Assembly: GCA_016927475.1 (NCBI GenBank)
Contig: JAFGMO010000086.1
Coordinates: 1-64,000, forward strand
Direction: 5' to 3'
Length of the DNA stretch: 64,000 nt
Source of the DNA: Candidatus Aminicenantota bacterium
GTDB lineage: Bacteria; Acidobacteriota; Aminicenantia; Aminicenantales; Aminicenantaceae
This document shows positions 27,428 through 36,729 of the stretch, piece by piece. Within the stretch, counting starts at the first letter, position 1, and each line of letters begins with the position of its first letter. The notes below the pieces were generated by a model that had not been told where the DNA came from, did not search any database, and worked only from the letters and a program-made list of their open reading frames with translations. The position numbers were made by a program, and so were the translations under genes.

Positions 27428-28933
27428 CTATCCTATATAAATAGAATCTTTACCTTCGCTTTTACTCTTATACATTGCATTATCAGCTTTTCTTATCAAA
27501 TCTTCTCCTGAATCTTCTTTATCTAGGGTTGAAATTCCTATGCTTGAAGTTATAGGGTATGCATCTTTATTGTTGGAAAACTTTTTTATCATATTTTTAC
27601 TTTTTTCCTTAAAAATTTCACTTATCCTCATAGCGGCCACCTCAGCCCCTTTGGCCGGTGTTTCAGGCAAAATAACAACAAACTCTTCACCGCCGTATCT
27701 TGCACTAATATCAATATCCGTTTGTTTTTTTACAGCTTTACAATCCGACCTGCGCGTATTTTGTTTTAGTATATCAGCAAGCAGGACAAGAATTTTGTCA
27801 CCTTTCAAATGTCCGAATCTATCATTTATCTGTTTGAAATTATCTATATCAAGTAAGAATAAAGATAAATCTCTTTTATATCTTTTAGAACGGGCCACCT
27901 CTTCTTCAAGCCTCTTCCTGAAATACCTGTAATTGTATAAGCCCGTTAAAGGATCGGTAACGGATAATTTTTCCAGTTCCGTCATTATTTTAGCATTTCT
28001 AATGGCGATACCCATTTGATAAGACAAAATTTTAATTAGTTTGATATTATGTTCCGTATATGCGTTTAATTTCGTACTTTCCGACCCCAGAACTCCTATT
28101 ATTTCATCCTTAAAAAATATTGGTATTGCTAGGCATGATTTAACATCTTTTATTCCGGAAGGAATGTAATAATTGATTTTTGAAACATCCGGTATATTTA
28201 ATGTTTTTTTATTTTTTGCACATAATCCAACCACACCCCTTCCGAAAGGGATTTTTAATCCTTTTTTATCCGGTAAATTTGAAACAGATTTTAAAATGAG
28301 ACTATTATTTTCCCGTAAAAAAATCCCCAGACTATCAAAACTTAAGTGTTCCGTAACAAGATTGACTATTGTGTCAAAAAGCTTTTCCATGTGAACCTGG
28401 CCGGCTATATTCAGTCCGATTTGCTGAAGTAAATCCAGGTCGCGGAATCTCTCCTTTGTTATTTTTAAATTGTTAATTTGGAGAGCTATAAATGAGCTGA
28501 GGATTTTTAGAGTTTTTTCATGCTCTATGGTGAAATTATTTTTAATCAAGGATTCGGTTGTAATAACTCCAAGAAGACGGCCCTCCCTAATAATGGGAAC
28601 TGCAAGCTCGGATTTGACGTTTTTTAGTCCTGATGGAATGTAACCTTCAAATTTTGTTACATCTCCGATATTGACGGCTTCTTTTCTCTCTGCACACAAC
28701 CCCACAACTCCCTGGCCTACGGAAATAGTAATGCCCAAATCGGTTTCAGGAAATTCGGAAAGAGCTTTAAGAATAAGCTCCTTATCTTCTAATAAAAAAA
28801 TGGCACAATTTCCAAGCTCTAAAAGCTCTTTGGTCGTATCTACAATAATATTGAGTGTTTTGTCAAAATCAAAAACATTTTCAATTTCTTCTCCAATCTT
28901 ATGAATTAATTTAATATGTTTGGCTTTTTCCAT
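27428..28933 (-). CDS. GAF-GAF-GGDEF diguanylate cyclase
   Basis: A 501-aa soluble protein. Two GAF domains lie at about 5-155 and 165-320 and share the motif GQGVVGLCAERKE / GRGVVGLCAKNKK, pointing to tandem duplication. The GGDEF domain (about 330-501) begins VTDPLTGLYNYRYF, has the metal Asp in LFLLDIDNFKQINDRFGH and the intact signature RYGGEEFVVILPE. No RxxD inhibitory site is obvious just before the signature (QTDIDISARYGGEEF). It should make cyclic di-GMP in response to a ligand or redox cue. Its base composition is AT-rich. Confidence 0.93.
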   Translation of the reverse strand: MEKAKHIKLIHKIGEEIENVFDFDKTLNIIVDTTKELLELGNCAIFLLEDKELILKALSEFPETDLGITISVGQGVVGLCAERKEAVNIGDVTKFEGYIPSGLKNVKSELAVPIIREGRLLGVITTESLIKNNFTIEHEKTLKILSSFIALQINNLKITKERFRDLDLLQQIGLNIAGQVHMEKLFDTIVNLVTEHLSFDSLGIFLRENNSLILKSVSNLPDKKGLKIPFGRGVVGLCAKNKKTLNIPDVSKINYYIPSGIKDVKSCLAIPIFFKDEIIGVLGSESTKLNAYTEHNIKLIKILSYQMGIAIRNAKIMTELEKLSVTDPLTGLYNYRYFRKRLEEEVARSKRYKRDLSLFLLDIDNFKQINDRFGHLKGDKILVLLADILKQNTRRSDCKAVKKQTDIDISARYGGEEFVVILPETPAKGAEVAAMRISEIFKEKSKNMIKKFSNNKDAYPITSSIGISTLDKEDSGEDLIRKADNAMYKSKSEGKDSIYIG

Positions 28934-28961
28934 GGTAAAAACTTAGAAAAAATAAAAATAA

Positions 28962-29972
28962 TTATTCCCTCGTCGGATAATAGCGATGGATCGCCGAGAT
29001 CAGGTCTCCATCATAAGCGATAACGAGCTCCATCTTGCAGGAGACAAACTGTGAGATCTCTTTCTGAAGCACGGAATTATTCGGCATAGTCGAGGCGATT
29101 ACCATGACTCCATTTCCTCTTAGTTCCACGGGAATCACTTCGTGTTTTAAAACGAACTCCCTGGGGAGAAGGGTTGCTATCTCTGAAGGGATATCAACCG
29201 ATGAAAGATCAATCCAGGGATAATTCAACTGAGAAGACAAAGCGATGCAGATATCGTTGGGAGTCAGGTACTTAAGCTCAACAAGGATCTGTCCCAGCCT
29301 TTTTCCCCGGTTTTCATGCTGGATTTGCAACGCACGTACCAACTGCTCCTTTGTTATATATCCTGCTTCTATGAGGATCTCACCCAGCAATTTCGGGATT
29401 ATTCTCTGTTTTTCCAGGGAATCATCCAGTTGTTTTTTATTGATTATTTCTTCTTCCAGAAGGATGGTCCCGATTTTCTTATTCCTTATCTCGCTTTGTT
29501 GCTTTAAAGCGTGGTCAAGCTGGTTTTCCGTGATTTTTTTCTGATTCATCAGGATTTTTCCTAAGAGTTGGAACTGGTCAACATGTTTTACTTCGCGAGC
29601 ATTGATATAAATCCGTTCGCTTTTATCTGCCGGATTTAAAGGGATCAAGAAAAATCCCGGGTCCGAACGCTTATACCTCATTGTACTCCCGGTGAGAACC
29701 TCCCCATCCAGGAATTCAACGGACAACCTGAAAGTGACGGAGCTGGCGAATTTAGACTGACTGATATTTTCGGTCCTGATCGCAGATTCAGCTCCCGGCT
29801 CGGGCTTCAGGAACAGGATTTTTTTTACGTTATTAAAAAAGACGTGCTGGACCTCAACCTTCCCTTCGTGCGTCTCGATCTGGAGAGGGAAGCTCGGCTT
29901 CTTGAGATTGAAAAAGAGGGCATTTCCCTCGATCTCTCGGTTATCTGAATAAATGACTTTAACTTTTCCCAT
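28962..29972 (-). CDS. MshEN/GspE N-terminal domain repeat protein
   Basis: A 336-aa protein without a P-loop. Residues 1-135 are two beta-rich modules (VIYSDNREIEGNALFFNL; VEFLDGEVLTGSTMRY). From 135 come four repeats of the form LGxILxxxxxITxxQLxxALxxQ (LGKILMNQKKITENQLDHAL, IGTILLEEEIINKKQLDD, LGEILIEAGYITKEQLVRAL, RLGQILVELKYLTPNDICIAL), then a GspE/PilB N-terminal-like domain (LPREFVLKHEVIPVELRG). MshEN modules of this kind bind cyclic di-GMP in MshE. It lies 28 bases upstream of the cyclase gene in the same direction, so it is a good effector candidate. Confidence 0.8.
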   Translation of the reverse strand: MGKVKVIYSDNREIEGNALFFNLKKPSFPLQIETHEGKVEVQHVFFNNVKKILFLKPEPGAESAIRTENISQSKFASSVTFRLSVEFLDGEVLTGSTMRYKRSDPGFFLIPLNPADKSERIYINAREVKHVDQFQLLGKILMNQKKITENQLDHALKQQSEIRNKKIGTILLEEEIINKKQLDDSLEKQRIIPKLLGEILIEAGYITKEQLVRALQIQHENRGKRLGQILVELKYLTPNDICIALSSQLNYPWIDLSSVDIPSEIATLLPREFVLKHEVIPVELRGNGVMVIASTMPNNSVLQKEISQFVSCKMELVIAYDGDLISAIHRYYPTRE

Positions 29973-30231
29973 TTTTACTTTTTATTGCTTGACTTTTTGA
30001 ATCCCGGAGAAAATTCCCGGCCGACGAGAGAATTTGTTCAGAGCCGTCATCCAGGGAAGTAAGATGGATTCAAAACATTATAATTTTCTTTTATAGTATT
30101 TTCTGATTTCAATTCATATTTTCTTAATCTACGCCCTTCCAACATCACCTTAAGCGATATTAAGGAAAGAGCTATAATATGTCAAGGCCTAGATTCAGAC
30201 CTAGATTCAGAGTAGTGGAGTACGGGAAAAA

Positions 30232-30435
30232 TCAATGATGCCGGGGCGATGCGGTGGATCGACGTTTTTCATGGGCAATTCTGTCTATGACTTGGGAGGG
30301 GATATGATCTCGGTCCGGCTCTTTCAAAGAAACCCTTCCAGAATCAAAGTTTCGAATAGTATCCAAGATATTTTTAATCAGCGAATATTCTGTTTTGTGA
30401 GAATAATCTTTTGAATATTGACAAGTTTCAGTGTT
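30232..30435 (-). other. In-frame coding-like extension after the HD-GYP stop
   Basis: After the TAG that ends the HD-GYP regulator (30436-30438) the same frame stays open for 67 codons to TGA at 30232-30234. It encodes a charged, helix-prone peptide (KNILDTIRNFDSGRVSLKEP, then SQVIDRIAHEKRR). It has no ATG. It may be a former C-terminus cut off by a nonsense mutation, or a read-through tail. The rest of 29973-30231 holds only a 12-base tandem duplication (CCTAGATTCAGA) near 30188. Confidence 0.3.
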
Positions 30436-31464
30436 CTAATCGCTAAACTTGAATTTTCTCTTCCTGAAAATCGACAGGCAGGCTTCAACCACTTCCTGGT
30501 CATAGGTTTTGCCCTTGTTTTTCAAGATCTCATCCAATGCCGCATCAATTCCCAGTGCGGGCCGGTAAGGTCTGTATGAGGCCATGGCTTCAACCACATC
30601 CGCGACCGCCATGATTCTTGCTTCCGGGAGAATGACGTCCCTTTTTAGTCCACGCGGGTACCCGCTTCCATCTATCCTTTCATGATGTTGATAGGTGATC
30701 TCGGCAACCGGCCATGGGAAATCAATATCCTTCAGGATATCATAGCCGACTTGGGGGTGTGTTTTTATCAACGCGAACTCAATATCGGTTAGGCGGGTGG
30801 ACTTGCTGAGTATTTCAGCCGGGACGGAAATTTTCCCTAGGTCGTGAATTGTACCGGCCATTTGAATACCCTTGATCTTTTCCGCGGTATATCCCATTTC
30901 CTGGGCAATCGCACTGGCGAGTTTTGCCACCCGCATTTGATGACCGGCCGTATAGGGATCTCTTGACTCAACAGTTTGCGCTATAACCTTAACGACACTT
31001 TCCAAAGCCTCCCGGAGCTTTGCCGTTCTACTTTCTATTTCTTGTTCGAGATTTTGCCGGGTAAGCCGGCTCTCCAATTCCAGCCTTTGCCTTCGAAGTG
31101 CGCTGGAAATATTTATGATCACCTCACTGGGCTTCAAGGGCTTGACGATATATCCGTAGGCTCCAAGCTCGAGGGCTTTCTCCACCACCGCCGGATCATC
31201 AACCGCGCTCACTATAATCACTGCTGTTTTGGGACGAACGCTAATGATATGACTGACAAGATCGATCCCCGATTCACCAGGAAGCCGAATGTCACAGAGG
31301 GCGAGGTCAAAAGCCTTTTCCTTAATAATACGGCGGGCCTCTTCCGCACTGGCTGCGATTATGGATTCCCGCCCAACCTTTTCAACAACGCGCTTTAACA
31401 GGCGTTGTACGAATGCGTCGTCGTCTACTATAAGAATCTTTCCGGAACTCATTTGCTCCTTCAT
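30436..31464 (-). CDS. Response regulator with HD-GYP output (RpfG type)
   Basis: A 342-aa protein: receiver 1-125 (ILIVDDDAF, phospho-Asp in LALCDIRLPGESG, VIIVSAVDD, YIVKPLKP), a coiled linker (130-165), and HD-GYP with HDLGKISVP, THPQVGYDIL and HHERIDGSGYP. All catalytic signature residues are present, so cyclic di-GMP hydrolysis is expected on phosphorylation. A GGAGAGGAA ribosome site precedes ATG 31464. The adjacent kinase at 31579 is the obvious partner. Confidence 0.94.
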   Translation of the reverse strand: MKEQMSSGKILIVDDDAFVQRLLKRVVEKVGRESIIAASAEEARRIIKEKAFDLALCDIRLPGESGIDLVSHIISVRPKTAVIIVSAVDDPAVVEKALELGAYGYIVKPLKPSEVIINISSALRRQRLELESRLTRQNLEQEIESRTAKLREALESVVKVIAQTVESRDPYTAGHQMRVAKLASAIAQEMGYTAEKIKGIQMAGTIHDLGKISVPAEILSKSTRLTDIEFALIKTHPQVGYDILKDIDFPWPVAEITYQHHERIDGSGYPRGLKRDVILPEARIMAVADVVEAMASYRPYRPALGIDAALDEILKNKGKTYDQEVVEACLSIFRKRKFKFSD

Positions 31465-31578
31465 TTCCTCTCCTAATTAAACTGATTTTTGAGACGCGCC
31501 CCCTTTGCATTCGCATTCTCTCCGGCCGCGACTGAGCCTGAATCTCCGGATGACCATCCTGTTTCATGTACGGAATCA

Positions 31579-34500
31579 TCAGGTCTCCAGCACCTCCCTC
31601 ACCTTGCGACCCAGGACCGCGGGTGTGAAAGGCTTGCTTAAAAACGCCACATCCGGGTCCTTAATGACATAATGGTCAATAGCATTGCCGGTGTATCCGG
31701 ATATATACAGTACTTTCATCTCAGGACGGGAGGATTTCAGACGTTTGACCATCTCTTTGCTGCTGATCCCAGGTATGACCACATCCGTTACCAGTAAGTG
31801 GATGGATTCCGGCCGTTTACTTGCCCTTTCAATAGCCTCATCGCCGTTTGAGGCGGCTAGGACCCTATATCCATATCCTTTGAGGCTTCTAACGGCCAAT
31901 TTGCGAACCTGCTCATCGTCCTCTACAACCAGGACGGTTTCCGAACCGGTGAAGACATCCACGTCTTTTTGCTTCGCTTCCGTTCCTGATACAGATTTTT
32001 CAACCCGGGGTAGGTAGATTTTGAATGTGGTCCCTTTCCCGGGCTCGGAGTAGACCCATATATTACCTTTACTCTGCTTTATGATCCCGTAAACTGTTGG
32101 AAGTCCAAGGCCCGCGCCTTTCCCTTTCTTCTTGGTGGAAAAAAATGGTTCAAAAATTTGTGCCTGTACCGCTTTTGTCATCCCCATTCCCGTGTCGCTT
32201 ACGCCTAGCATCACATAATGGCCCGGTTTTACGGCGATATGGTCCCAGGTATACGTGTCATCAAGATACACGTTTTTCGTTTCGATGATTATCTTTCCGC
32301 CTTCCGGCAAGGCATCCCTGGCATTTACCACAAGATTCATGATTACCTGTTCGATCTGGCTCTTGTCGGCTTCAACCCTTCCCAGGCCGGGCGCCAGGAC
32401 TGTTTTTAGTTCAATGTTCTCATCGATCAGACGGCGGAGCATATTTTCCATATCGAACGCGATGTCATTGAGGTTCATAACTTCCGGCTGCAAAACCTGT
32501 TTCCTGCTGAACGCCAAAAGATGTCGAGTCAGGGTGGCGGCCCGTTCTCCGGCTGCCATGATCTCCTCAAGATCCGTTCTCAGCGGGTCATCCTTGGGGA
32601 TATCTGCAAGCATGAGTTCCGTATTTCCGAGTATTGTTGTGAGCAGGTTGTTGAAGTCATGAGCGATGCCGCCTGCTAAATTCCCAATAGACTCCATCTT
32701 TTGGGCCTGGAGGAATTGGGATTCAAGACGCTTTTTCTCTTGCTCGGCAAGCACCTGCTCGGTGATGTTCCGGGAAATAAGAAGAAGTTGCAAAACTTCG
32801 CCTACGTCATTTTTGATGGGCACCGCATAATCATCCCAGTAAGACTCTTCCTTTTTTGTTTTTGATATAGAGTTTTGTATTAAAGCATGTTCGATGCCGC
32901 CTGATTTGATTGCCTTAACGGCGGGACACTCCGGACAGGGCGTATCTCTTCCTGTGAGAAGGTTATAACAGGTCTCCCCCCTAATCTTTTCAGGGATCAC
33001 GCCGAACTCTTTTGTTGTTGTCTTGTTTGCCCAGATGATTCTCATATCCCTGTCAATCAGTATGATTCGGTCTATCGAGGCATCGAGGATTGCTCGCTTC
33101 TGGACCTCGCTTTGTCTCAGCGCTTCCAAGGCCTGTTTGCGGTCGGTTATTTCTAAGGTTGTTTCTATCCCCCCTATGATATTACCGTTTGCATCCCGAA
33201 CAGGATTGCCTCGTATGAACCAAGTCCTCCCGTCTGGAGTGGTCATTTCTGCTTCCTGTAGCTGTCCGGTTTCAATGGCTTTATCTACAGGACATCCTAT
33301 GCAGGGTTCGGTACGCTGCTGCCAGATTTTATAGCAATACCGTCCTGCTAATTGTTCGAGATCCAAACCTATTGATTCTCCCGCAGCCTTATTTGCCCAT
33401 ATAACTTTATGCTCCTTATCATGATAGGCAACCAGTTCCGTCATGCTGGAGAGAATTGCCGCTTTTAGGAGTTCGGCCTTTCTTAGCTCTTCCTCGGCCT
33501 GTTTGCGTTTGGTGATGTCTCTAAATATGCCTACCATAAGATCCCTGCTGCCTATTCGCATTGGTGTTGTAGAAATGCTTACTTCGATTTTCTTTTTATC
33601 TTTAGTAAGAAGTATTGAATCTTTTATTTTCAGTTTGCCCTGTGCCTGTTTTTTGAAGCCCTCCATCGTGTCTTTAACGACTTCTTTTGGATGCAGATCA
33701 TCTGCCTTCATTGAGAGGATCTCTTTTTTTGAATAGCCGGTAATCTTAAGCGCTTCATTATTACAGTCAACCAGTATTCTTGTTTTTTGGTCCGCAACGA
33801 GAATAGGATCAGATGCGCCTTCAAACAAAGACTTGAACTTTTTCTCGCTCTCCCGCAGTGCCTCATCGGCCAGATACTTTCCCCTGGCAAAACCGATAAA
33901 GTCTGCGGTCTTTTCGAGCAGACTAATTTCTTCCTTTGAAATTTTATGCTCGGGCAGCAACACTGCGCTCATGAAACCGATCATTTGGTCTTTTTGCATG
34001 ATTGGAATAATAATGATTCTGTTGTTATCTTTATGATATTCGCATTCAATGCAGAAGGATTCAGAATCTTCAACGATTACACTTTTTTTTGTTTGAAGGC
34101 AATGCTTGATGCATTTGGGTGCTTCTCCCTTTCCCGCAGGGGTGATTTTCCACACTCTTAAATTGTAAACACCAGAATTGGCCATAGGTATGATGTTTCC
34201 GGCATCATCCGGAAGCGAGATTTCGACGTTAATATAATCATGGATTTGTTGCAATGATTTGCAAGCATCCTGTATGAACGTCTGTAAATCACTTTCCTGA
34301 ACGATGCGCTGGTTAACATCGAGTATGGACCATATCAGCGAGGTGAGGTTTTCGATATGTTGCTTCTTATCCTTGTGTTTGGTGATATCTTCAAGTGCCA
34401 GGAGGAGGCATTTTTTTTCAATGGCCAATCTTCTTGTCTTGACACTGAATATTTTTTGCCCAAGCTTCTCTGAGTAATAAGGCAGCTCAAGATTTTCCAG

Positions 34501-34773
34501 GATGTTTTCTGTCCCGAGCAGTTGAGTCAGTTCTGTGCCCAGTTTCTTCCGGGCCTCAGGGAGGATCTTGGTTATCTTCCTCCCTATCACTTCCTCAGGG
34601 CTTTTGCAAAAGGTTCGATAGAAGCAGTCATTGGCTCCCTTTATCCTGAGGTCTTGATCAAGGACAAGCAGACAGTGGGGGATGGTGGCCAGGATATTCT
34701 CCAGGAATTTCCTCTCCTTTGCTGATTCCGCCGGCAGCTTATGCCCGCCAACTCCCACCTGGTTATGTTCCAT
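31579..34773 (-). CDS. PAS/GAF hybrid sensor histidine kinase
   Basis: A 1064-aa soluble hybrid kinase. Domains in order: PAS about 25-135, GAF-like about 150-300, three PAS (about 315-430, 440-555, 565-690), HisKA with GGIAHDFNNLLTTI near 700, HATPase_c (NLVVNARDALP, DTGMGM, GAGLGLPTVYG) and a C-terminal receiver (LVVEDDEQ, LLVTDVVIPGIS). The third and fourth PAS domains each hold a Cys cluster, CYKIWQ..PCIGCPVDKAI and CYNLLTG..PCPECPAVKAI, possibly a metal or redox site. It is followed by the RpfG-type regulator, giving a plausible pair controlling cyclic di-GMP. Confidence 0.93.
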   Translation of the reverse strand: MEHNQVGVGGHKLPAESAKERKFLENILATIPHCLLVLDQDLRIKGANDCFYRTFCKSPEEVIGRKITKILPEARKKLGTELTQLLGTENILENLELPYYSEKLGQKIFSVKTRRLAIEKKCLLLALEDITKHKDKKQHIENLTSLIWSILDVNQRIVQESDLQTFIQDACKSLQQIHDYINVEISLPDDAGNIIPMANSGVYNLRVWKITPAGKGEAPKCIKHCLQTKKSVIVEDSESFCIECEYHKDNNRIIIIPIMQKDQMIGFMSAVLLPEHKISKEEISLLEKTADFIGFARGKYLADEALRESEKKFKSLFEGASDPILVADQKTRILVDCNNEALKITGYSKKEILSMKADDLHPKEVVKDTMEGFKKQAQGKLKIKDSILLTKDKKKIEVSISTTPMRIGSRDLMVGIFRDITKRKQAEEELRKAELLKAAILSSMTELVAYHDKEHKVIWANKAAGESIGLDLEQLAGRYCYKIWQQRTEPCIGCPVDKAIETGQLQEAEMTTPDGRTWFIRGNPVRDANGNIIGGIETTLEITDRKQALEALRQSEVQKRAILDASIDRIILIDRDMRIIWANKTTTKEFGVIPEKIRGETCYNLLTGRDTPCPECPAVKAIKSGGIEHALIQNSISKTKKEESYWDDYAVPIKNDVGEVLQLLLISRNITEQVLAEQEKKRLESQFLQAQKMESIGNLAGGIAHDFNNLLTTILGNTELMLADIPKDDPLRTDLEEIMAAGERAATLTRHLLAFSRKQVLQPEVMNLNDIAFDMENMLRRLIDENIELKTVLAPGLGRVEADKSQIEQVIMNLVVNARDALPEGGKIIIETKNVYLDDTYTWDHIAVKPGHYVMLGVSDTGMGMTKAVQAQIFEPFFSTKKKGKGAGLGLPTVYGIIKQSKGNIWVYSEPGKGTTFKIYLPRVEKSVSGTEAKQKDVDVFTGSETVLVVEDDEQVRKLAVRSLKGYGYRVLAASNGDEAIERASKRPESIHLLVTDVVIPGISSKEMVKRLKSSRPEMKVLYISGYTGNAIDHYVIKDPDVAFLSKPFTPAVLGRKVREVLET

Positions 34774-34961
34774 AATAATCCCTTTTGATAAGAGCTTTTA
34801 TTACTCTATTGAAACGTATGCCGAATGGGGATTTTGTTTCTCTTGACTCATACCTGGAAATGATACGCTCCACCCTTGAGATTGTTGTATTCCGGTATTT
34901 CAGGGTTGTGGACGTTTTTTAATCAACACCACCATGACAATTACTTCAATTTTATATAAAT

Positions 34962-34990
34962 ATAATATATACAGTGAACTTGTGTGTCAA
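34962..34990 (-). promoter_or_regulatory. Sigma70-like promoter for the PAS hybrid kinase
   Basis: On the minus strand TTGACA (34990-34985, perfect), 17-base spacer, TATTAT (34967-34962, five of six). GTGAAC at 34974-34979 inside the spacer is inverted at 35009-35014 (GTTCAC) and could be an operator. The predicted leader before ATG 34773 is about 180 bases. Confidence 0.65.
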
Positions 34991-35245
34991 GCCTGTATAT
35001 ATTTTGTAGTTCACCCAATTTTTTTGTTTTGAGATTTGAGTTTTCTTCTCTGTTGTTGCTCCGTGTGGGGAGCTTCTTTGCCTCGACACCCCTTTTCTTT
35101 CACTGTAAAAATGGTATTTTCCCCTTCATTTTGTCGGCAACTTATGTTTTTTAAATGTGTTATGCGTAACTTGATATAATTTTTTGGGGGATTTCCTCGA
35201 TTGAGGTAAGAAAAAACGGCTCAGTCAAAAAGTACACGGTGGAAT

Positions 35246-35392
35246 TCAGGGGCTGAACACGTCGCTCCGTTCGTTCTTGATGACGCAGTACAGCTTCACG
35301 GGATGCTTTTCCCATCTGGGGCCACCAACCGGGTTTAATCTATCGGTTTTCGAATAAGGCTGGTTAATGATAGAAACGCTGAAGAAGAGGAT
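35246..35392 (-). other. Unidentified coding-like remnant
   Basis: One frame is open from just after TGATGA (35393-35398) to TGA at 35246-35248 and reads like a protein end (RWEKHPVKLYCVIKNERSD near its C-terminus), with no start codon. Its upstream part overlaps the alanine racemase gene end in another frame. I do not recognise the family. The remaining gap 34774-35245 is AT-rich and holds the promoter above but no supported gene. Confidence 0.25.
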
Positions 35393-36563
35393 TCATCAGG
35401 ATGGGCACCTTGTAGACCGAACTCTCTCCCCACTTCGCAACTTCATCAAGAGTGATTTTTTGTCCGTTCTGTTCGCCGAAAAGAACCACCTCATCCCCGA
35501 TACCGATATCAGGATATCCGCTGATATCCGCGTAGGAATGGTTGGCAGACATGTCGGCGATAAGGGAAAAACGTTTGCCGCGGATGAGAACTTCCGCCTT
35601 GTTCACCGCCTGGAAGGGGTAGCCGTCCGAATAACCCAGGGGCAGCGTGGCCAGAAGCATGTCTTTATGGATCTTGTAACGCCCATGGTAGGAAAGAGTC
35701 TGCCCGGGAGACATTTTTTTTATGAGAATGACACGGGTTTTAAAGGACATAACCGGCCTGAGATCCATGTTTGCCAGGGGCTCCAGACCGTAAAGGGCGT
35801 TGCCCGGTCTCACCATGTCCAGGAAGGAACCGGGATAATTGGCTAAGGGAAGGCTGCTGGCTGCGTGCCGGAGACCCGTTGACACCCCCATTTTTTTGGC
35901 TACTGCGGCGATGCGGCACAGCCGTTCGACCTGAATCCGGTCAAAGTCCGTTTCTTCGGTCAGAGTGGTGAAGATGCCCTCGATAGTGATTCCGGGCAGG
36001 GCGGCCGTTTTTTCGATATAATCCAAAGCCTTTTCATGCGGAACTCCCACCCGCCCCAATCCGGTGTCCACTTTGATATGGATCCGGGCCTTTTTGTTCA
36101 GGCTGCGGGATGCGTCCGAGAGATATCTCACGCTGCCGGTGAATACGGATTGGGAGATGCCGAGGTTCACCAGAGTTTCCGCTTCCGTTTCGCTGTAGGG
36201 ACCGAAATTGAGAATTTCTCCTTTGATCCCGTTTTCCCGAAGGGCGGCCGCTTCATGGACCTTAACCACGGCGAAGCGGCCGATGCCGTTTCCCGCCATG
36301 TGTTGAGCGGTTTCCACCAAACCGTGGCCGTAAGCGTTGCACTTGACAACAGCCATAATAGGCCGCCCTTCCACGCGCTTTCGCACCTGCGCAATATTCC
36401 AGGTAAGGTTGGCCGTATCGATCTCCAGCCATGGGTCGAAGGTTTTCACCGTCTTTTTTTGCGGAGCGGGGGATCCCGGTTCTTTTCCCAAATGCCGTGA
36501 TCCCCAAGCCATGGGTGCTGTGCCCATCATAAATACAAAATCTCGCCGTTTTATTTTTTTCAT
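35364..36563 (-). CDS. alr: Alanine racemase with Tat-type signal
   Basis: A 399-aa fold-type III PLP racemase. The PLP Lys is in VVKCNAYGHG near residue 74; other blocks are IKVDTGLGRVG, RHAASS, VRPGNALYG and LPLGYSDGYP. The catalytic-Tyr loop region is GESSVYKVPILM. Residues 1-30 (KKIKRRDFVFMMGTAPMAWG) resemble a twin-arginine signal: paired Arg, a short hydrophobic stretch and small residues. The enzyme may therefore be exported and could be a periplasmic racemase rather than the cytosolic cell-wall enzyme. It appears monocistronic. Confidence 0.9.
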   Translation of the reverse strand: MKKIKRRDFVFMMGTAPMAWGSRHLGKEPGSPAPQKKTVKTFDPWLEIDTANLTWNIAQVRKRVEGRPIMAVVKCNAYGHGLVETAQHMAGNGIGRFAVVKVHEAAALRENGIKGEILNFGPYSETEAETLVNLGISQSVFTGSVRYLSDASRSLNKKARIHIKVDTGLGRVGVPHEKALDYIEKTAALPGITIEGIFTTLTEETDFDRIQVERLCRIAAVAKKMGVSTGLRHAASSLPLANYPGSFLDMVRPGNALYGLEPLANMDLRPVMSFKTRVILIKKMSPGQTLSYHGRYKIHKDMLLATLPLGYSDGYPFQAVNKAEVLIRGKRFSLIADMSANHSYADISGYPDIGIGDEVVLFGEQNGQKITLDEVAKWGESSVYKVPILMNPLLQRFYH

Positions 36564-36729
36564 TATTCACTCCTTATTTTTATCTAAAAAACATCACCAG
36601 CCTTTCTGTCGTTTCAAAGACTAACCTAATACCTGACAATTTCCAATCCCTATTTTTTTCCTGTTCCGAACTTTTTTTTGCCATAAAGCGTAATCTATTA
36701 TGTAACTAATTACTTAATAGGAGAAGATC

